Below, piece by piece: positions 59,601 to 64,000 of a DNA stretch of 64,000 bases (positions within the stretch are counted from its first letter, which is position 1; the number at the start of each line of letters is the position of its first letter). The notes under the pieces were generated by a model. It had not been told where the DNA came from, did no database searches, and saw only the letters and a list, made by a program, of their open reading frames with translations. Origin of the DNA: Iris pallida (taxonomy: Eukaryota > Streptophyta > Magnoliopsida > Asparagales > Iridaceae); contig JANAVB010031417.1 of assembly GCA_029216955.1 (NCBI GenBank), positions 22,945,917 to 23,009,916 on the forward strand. Direction: 5' to 3'. The position numbers and the translations under genes are program-made.

Positions 59601-62600
59601 GGACATGCAACTAAAGGAGGTAAGCTCGAGAATAAAGGTGGTGACTAAATCCGACAAGCAGGGCAAGGAGTAGTAAATAATTAACATGTGTCAATGTTGG
59701 AGCTAATGCCATGTAGGCACGTCTAATGACGTGAGCTAATTGAGGGGGAGACTGATAAGTGTGCCCAAAGGGGGTGGGCCATAGTTCTCTATCCAAAAGT
59801 GTACGTCAGAGATGTTGAGACTAGATTGGTAGTTTACTATCTTAATGTAGGTTGCTAAGATCGAGTGGTCCATGAGAGACCTTGACGTTTTGTTTACTTT
59901 GAGTGGTCAAAGATTTTGACTTCACGAGATGATGGCGAGTGAATTGTCGGTGCTATAGCTCAGTGTGAGTGAACATGGTGAAGACGATGGGGACACGTTA
60001 CACCAAAGAGGGGGGAAGCACCGGAGAACACAAATAAGTCATCTTCATCTTCCATATGACTTTTTTGTTTAGGTATTCTTTTGTTAATTTCTCCTTTCTC
60101 ATTTGTGGAGAATGTATTTGGAAGAGAGAGAGAGAGGGAGAGAGTTCTTTTTGGAGTTGGGAATGTGGACTACTAAGGACATAGGGGATCCTAGGGTTAG
60201 GGTTTTGATGATGAGAACGGGGAGAAGAAGATGGTGACTTGGGTCAGATCTAGGGTTAGGGAGAGGTTTTTGTAGAGGTAGGTTTTAATAGAGATGAGGT
60301 CTTGTATAGTGGTGGCTAGGGTTTCTGATTTAGGTTAGGTTTAGGGTTAGTAGATCCATATATGTGGGTTGTTGGCAGGATTGGATTTCAGAGGAGGAAG
60401 TGTTTTAGGGAAGATGGTTTTAAGGAGGGAGTGAGGCCAACAATGGGAAGGAAAGATCATATAGACAAAAATAGGACTCATATCATGCATAAGAATATGA
60501 TTCATTGTTAATAATTGAAATCCCATTAGGGCTCTAAGCCAAGCAATATACAAGAGATACAAAAGTGGACAAATATCCGTCCAATAGCTTGTAAATGGCA
60601 CCTGGATAATAGCTATTGTTGTAGATATCAATTGACATATCCGACATGTCAGCCAGTGTGCCAGTTTTCAGTTTCATAGGTACATGACTTGATTTTGCGA
60701 AATATATCATTTATCTTATTTTACATTATAAGATGACATGATTTTGTCTAATGTCAATCAACAGGTATTTAGATAAAGGATTTTAAGTGTTAATTAGTTA
60801 CTCTTAAAGTAGAATGTAAATTACTTGCTCTCTTAAATTACTTTTATATTTTAAGTTAGTTACTTACTCTTAAATTATTTAGACTATTAATTTTTTTAAT
60901 ATTTGTACTTATTGTCTTAGACTAAATTACTTGGTACAACATTTTAATGCTGGTAGTTTTTCATATTTGTACTTATAGTTGTTTGTTACTTTTAGTATAT
61001 TTAGTATATTTTTCATATTAGTTTAGGATAACTTAGTTTATGATGTAATTTATAATTTAGTAGCCTAAAATGGATATCTGGCATTTTAATATGTTTTCGA
61101 TATCTGACATATGACATTTCAAAACCCAATTTGCATCTGATATATACGAACTTGATAATAACTGATAAATGGAAATGACATGGCTCTTGTACAATACTAA
61201 GTATTATCTAACAGAGTCCACAGTGTACAGTTGCAAAAGGAAATGGTAAAGAGAAAACATTATCATGCTATATATCATCTATTCTTAAGCACCTAAACCA
61301 ATTAATACTCTTTTCAATATCTTGGATATTCCTTACAAATTTTAAAAAAAAGAAAAGTTCACAACTTTCAAAAAGTCAAATGTATGAAAAGTCGAATGCT
61401 GCCTAGTTACTAGATACTAATCAATGTTTGTACTTTATAGTTTATACACAAGTAAAAGTATACACATACTTTGACGATTTATAAGTAATTAAGTATTGAC
61501 AGCCAGTTAGTTGTGTCGCTTACTTTACAGGTATATGTACATAGAACTGATTCCACAGTCAATAGATATAAAGACTATAATTAGTGACTAGATGTCATTG
61601 TTCTAACAAAGTTCTTTTATTGTATTTTCTGTGAAGGTTGGGCTTTGGATATTTGGAGGAGTACTTAATGTTGATGCTGTGACTGCTGCAATTGTTGGAT
61701 TATCCATTCTTCTCACTACGGGAGTTGTAACCTGGAAGGAATGCTTAGCTGAATCAGTAGCATGGGATACTCTTACTTGGTTTGCTGCACTCATAGCAAT
61801 GGCTGGGTATCTTAATAAATATGGTCTGATCTCCTGGTTTAGTCAGACTGTAGTAAAGGTAATGCTCTCTTTTAGTTTAACTAGCTCATCTTTTCTCTTT
61901 TTGTTATCATGTCTTTCCTTTTGTAGATAATAAATCCATTCTTCTACAAAAGGAGAAGATTTCATTTTCTGACTAGATTGGAAGATATTATCCAGTCCAC
62001 CTCAAAATGTAACCAAATTAACTGTATACACACACTAACCCGCCCAGCCCACGAACAGTACTATTTACTATTGCTATTAGAAAAAGGGTTCTATGAGTTG
62101 CCATTCCTTTTCACCCTTTGGCTTAACGTATCGTAGAGATGAATGCAATACCCTGTAGAAAATGGTGTCATCTCATTATCTTACCTCTTCATCTTGACTC
62201 TTTATAGTCTGGAGCAACTTGGAGGGTGCTCCTTGGTTGAGCTTAAACTGCATATTGAAAGGTAGTTTTACCTACTTGTCGACATGCGGCCTAGGTTTTA
62301 TGGCATGACATTCTCATGCTCATAGCTACCTTGGCTAGGAATTTGGCACCGACATAGAGGGTTAGACTTCGAATCGACACTGTCATAAAAATTTACTGAA
62401 ATCTGATGGAGCTTTCTTATGCTCCATAGGCGACCACATTCTAATGGGAGGAGGCTTGGTCCTTGGACGATTATGATGATTATTAGATCATATGGTTCTA
62501 ACAGCTCGACCAAATATTTCAATACATTCCTATCTTGAAGTTTATGTGCCCAGCAAATAGTTCTCTCTACTATACCACTTATGTTTCCGCCAAAGACGAG

Positions 62601-63759
62601 CAAAACAGCTGTAGAATGTGATCCGTAGGAAACCTGTATGGAATTTGGTCCTTATGATGCAGATGCATCTTATTTGTTGGACTAATATTATTAAGATATA
62701 GTTACAGGAAGCTGCGTTGTCCTCCTTAGCTGCCCATAGTTTTGTTGACTTTTAGTTGAATTAAATGATTAGGAAAAAAACAGATAAGGAAGCTGCAATA
62801 ACAGTGACAAGAAAACAAGTGACGTAGCTTGCTTGCCTGCCATATTTGCATTTAATTACCAGAAGGATTATGTAGCTTGCCTCCACTTTCTTTACTTTAC
62901 CTACCCTCACTAGTAAGCAAACACAACCCAAAAGTATCAAGCTGCAATTGAGGCTCTTGGAACATAAATATTCCCGCCTCTTCAAGGTTACATTAATCAT
63001 CCATAATTAAATATTATTGTAAAATATGGAGCCCAGGTTGTAAATAAGCTTTGGTTTATTTAATTTTGATTCAATTGGTCCTATTGGATCATTTTTTATT
63101 GCTTGGAACCATATAGTGCTCCCTCTGGAGGTTATAATGCTTGCCTATTAAGTGAGCACCATTTATCTTCCTGATAATAAGAAAGATGATATGTTTGGTC
63201 ATGGCAACTAGTCAGTCTGCAACTATCTTTATGATATGTATGAGTTGACTGCATCATTCAGGTTAGGTTTTAATCATTTGATTGTGCACACAAAAATATT
63301 TTTTATCATTTGCATTATGACATTTAAAACTTAAAATATTATATTCACATAAAAAATTTCCCTCTCATTAATTAGATTATCTGCCTGCTTTTTCAGTTTG
63401 TAGGTGGCCTAGGTCTCTCATGGCAGGCTTCATTTGGCATCTTGGTGCTGCTCTACTTCTATTCGCACTACTTCTTTGCCAGTGGGGCCGCACACATCGG
63501 AGCCATGTTCACAGCCTTCTTGTCTGTGGCAAGCGCTTTGGGCACGCCTCCCCTCTTTGCAGCAATGGTCCTCTCATTCCTCTCCAACCTGATGGGCGGT
63601 CTTACCCACTATGGCATCGGCTCTGCCCCCGTCTTCTATGGCGCCAACTATGTTCCTCTTACTCAATGGTGGGGATACGGATTTGTCATCTCAGTCGTCA
63701 ATATAATCATCTGGCTAGGTGTTGGGGGATTCTGGTGGAAAACAATTGGCTTGTGGTGA
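47696..63759 (+). CDS. DiT1: Plastid 2-oxoglutarate/malate translocator
   Basis: Exons 47696-48778, 61637-61858 and 63397-63759 join in phase 0 to a 555-aa protein. DiT1 (DASS carrier family, inner chloroplast envelope) imports 2-oxoglutarate for GS/GOGAT nitrogen assimilation and photorespiratory ammonia refixation, exporting malate. Residues 1-70 form a Ser/Arg-rich transit peptide ending near IVRAS. The rest is hydrophobic with many membrane segments (first about 92-108). Family motifs: QPLPLGAVALLGLGASVLTR (133-152), FFFARGFIKTGLG (175-187), SEALLAPAIPSVSARAGGIF (212-231), CGSNVGDGTERKLG (242-255) and SNLMGGLTHYGIGSAPVFYG (498-517). Introns are GT-AG (ACG|GTAAAT; GAAG|GTTGGG; AAG|GTAATG; TTTCAG|TTTGTA). 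Exon 1 is very GC-rich at third positions, exon 2 is not. The first ATG after a CT-rich leader (about 47480-47695) is used. Length and sequence fit intact orthologues. Confidence 0.95.
49731..50270. mobile_element. MITE in DiT1 intron 1
   Basis: Left end AGGGTCTGCTTGGATTGAG and complement of the right end AGGGACTCCTTGGATTGAG form terminal inverted repeats; CCTTGGATTGA-type repeats recur inside. No ORF. Confidence 0.7.
50383..50540. repeat. Flank duplicated on both sides of LARD-2
   Basis: TTGAATCTGTATCCATGTCT through ATAGAGCTG, then CAACAACACAG, GTGTG and a G homopolymer, all recur at 56453-57036. In this left copy about 430 bp is missing between ATAGAGCTG and the CAACAACACAG block. Confidence 0.85.
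51023..51047 (-). other. LARD-2 LTR hairpin near acceptor-like site
   Basis: AGTGC...CGTCCTCG...GCACT, the counterpart of AGTAC...GTACT at 29932. In sense direction it is followed by TTTGTGTGCAG|GTTCAGG, about 460-510 nt from the LTR 3' end. Confidence 0.55.
52718..52733 (-). other. LARD-2 pre-PPT hairpin
   Basis: GGTTCG-TCCT-CGAACC on the plus strand (AGGA loop in sense) is a perfect 6-bp stem 21 nt from the LTR. Confidence 0.65.
54295..54415 (-). repeat. Degenerate LTR-end copy inside LARD-2
   Basis: GATCATCCTCGCTGGATGAATC, then GGAATGATCGTCCTAATTTGG, CGTGACGCATGTGCGATGCT and GGAGTTGCACTCGCATAAGACAAG parallel the LTR terminus at 56265-56346 (ATCATCGTCCTCGCTGG, ACGTGATGCCGCACGAGCCT, GGAGTTGCGCTCGTGCAAGG). 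It is too diverged to be part of the current LTR pair. Confidence 0.6.
55578..56003 (-). repeat. LARD-2 hairpin array downstream of the PBS
   Basis: About ten inverted repeats: GTTGCAC-TTC-GTGCAAC at 55787, ATTGCAC-TTC-GTGCAAC at 55886 and 55986, and CTCGCAC-TTC-GTGCGA at 55820 and 55853, where both arms carry the matching change. The last six are spaced about 33 bp. The array sits 230-655 nt downstream of the LTR in sense direction, the same place as in LARD-1. Confidence 0.7.
56453..57036. repeat. Right copy of LARD-2 flank duplication
   Basis: Contains the same blocks as 50383-50540 and the additional ~430 bp lost from the left copy, ending in GTGTGTG and a G homopolymer (about 57016-57033). 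Confidence 0.85.
57037..57917. other. Intronic AT-rich sequence
   Basis: No gene recognised. It contains another G homopolymer (about 57280-57293) and stretches rich in AACCGAACC/AAACCG-type text between 57300 and 57700, possibly old MITE debris. Confidence 0.45.
57918..59500. repeat. Diverged long tandem repeats in intron 1
   Basis: A block beginning TCTTGTTAACATATACAC (57918 and 58283; offset 365) is repeated. The adjacent GAAAAATTCTACATGTAAGA and AACCTGGAGTTTAGATGGCA blocks recur near 58985 and 59150. A GCTACAACCATCTT block recurs at about 58650 and 59275. No continuous frame. Confidence 0.7.
59741..60010 (+). mobile_element. Possible Copia-type PPT and LTR start
   Basis: TGAGGGGGAGAC directly followed by TGATAAGTGTGCCCAAAG looks like a polypurine tract and LTR start. 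The 3' end, a second LTR and a target duplication were not found, so this is tentative. Confidence 0.3.
60011..61636. other. Intron 1, 3' part
   Basis: AT-rich with scattered TAGGGTT motifs (60190-60360). No gene seen. Confidence 0.5.
61859..63396 (+). other. DiT1 intron 2
   Basis: 1,538 bp, GT-AG. It includes a 101-aa minus-strand frame (62298-62603) with no recognisable domain; no other feature. Confidence 0.85.
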
Positions 63760-64000
63760 AGTAGGATCACGAAAGCTCCATTAATTTTGTTACTCCCAAG
63801 TCATTACTTGGGGACGCACAGAATTAAATTATACTTGGCAGAATAACTTCATTCTTGGTGAGTAAGATTGGTAGGGAAAGGGAGAGAAGAATTACGTGAA
63901 TGTTTTCCATATTGGAATATGAACTTGTTCCCAAAATTTTGAGATGACTGGCTTCTATTTTAATCCAGATTTCACATATATTTTCTGAAATGACTCCAAA
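63760..64000 (+). other. Probable DiT1 3' UTR
   Basis: Follows the TGA stop. Several AT-rich stretches (for example TTAAATTATAC at about 63823) could carry poly(A) signals, but the cleavage site cannot be placed. Confidence 0.5.

Larger units (their letters stand above)
48779..61636 (+). other. Giant first intron of DiT1 (12.9 kb)
   Basis: Carries a MITE (49731-50270), a LARD in antisense (50541-56440), duplicated flanks, tandem repeats (57918-59500) and a possible Copia-type LTR start. 48779-49730 shows no recognisable feature. Splicing across it is inferred from the intact, phase-matched exons. Confidence 0.85.

Noticed and set aside
60190..60360. Interstitial telomere repeat
   Set aside because: Only scattered TAGGGTT words in GT/AG-rich text, with no run of exact TTTAGGG units.
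62298..62603. 101-aa antisense ORF in DiT1 intron 2 as a LINE or Copia protein
   Set aside because: No recognisable retroelement motif; length is within chance for the region.

Overview
The window is nuclear DNA of a flowering plant, and probably a monocot. The grounds are spliced genes with GT-AG introns, dense LTR retrotransposons, CACTA, Mutator and hAT-type elements and SINEs. The one intact host gene has a GC-rich first exon but AT-richer later exons, a gradient typical of monocots. No bacterial, organellar or virus gene cluster is present.

Layout. (1) 1-25,145 is a nested stack of LTR elements resolved by perfect 5-bp target duplications. A decayed LINE remnant lies at the left edge. 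A ~3.0-kb solo LTR (742-12328, minus, TSD CTGGT) is split by a very young gag-only element with 3.5-kb LTRs (2613-11184, plus, TSD ATACG). Next to it is a Ty3/gypsy-type element with decayed pol (12670-25140, plus, TSD TGAGT). Its 3' LTR is split by a 2.56-kb solo LTR (20057-22612, minus, TSD CTCCT). (2) 25.1-29.2 kb holds SINE-like and tandem repeats and two CACTA-type right ends. (3) 29,480-37,306 is a complete LARD-type element without coding capacity (minus, TSD GTGGT), inserted in the GGT-rich core of a Mutator-like MITE relative. (4) 37.5-47.4 kb holds a 771-bp Mutator-like MITE with 9-bp TSD, first exons of an unidentified gene, a serine carboxypeptidase-like pseudogene, several MITEs, a SINE with clean TSD, a hAT-type MITE and a 960-bp fold-back. 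(5) 47,696-63,759 is the plastid 2-oxoglutarate/malate translocator DiT1 (three exons, 555 aa). Its 12.9-kb first intron carries a second, 3'-damaged LARD in antisense.

Most notable for discovery. The LARD internal regions encode no protein, yet both carry an array of short hairpins just downstream of the primer-binding site, and the stems differ by compensatory changes. All LTR families here (two with full elements, two solo LTRs, two LARD copies) carry a hairpin followed by a splice-acceptor-like AG about 370-540 nt from the LTR 3' end. In four of them this is followed by a short acidic reading frame. This suggests conserved RNA-level machinery (splicing, dimerisation or packaging) in long LTRs and non-autonomous retroelements. 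All homology statements are from reading; no database search was run.
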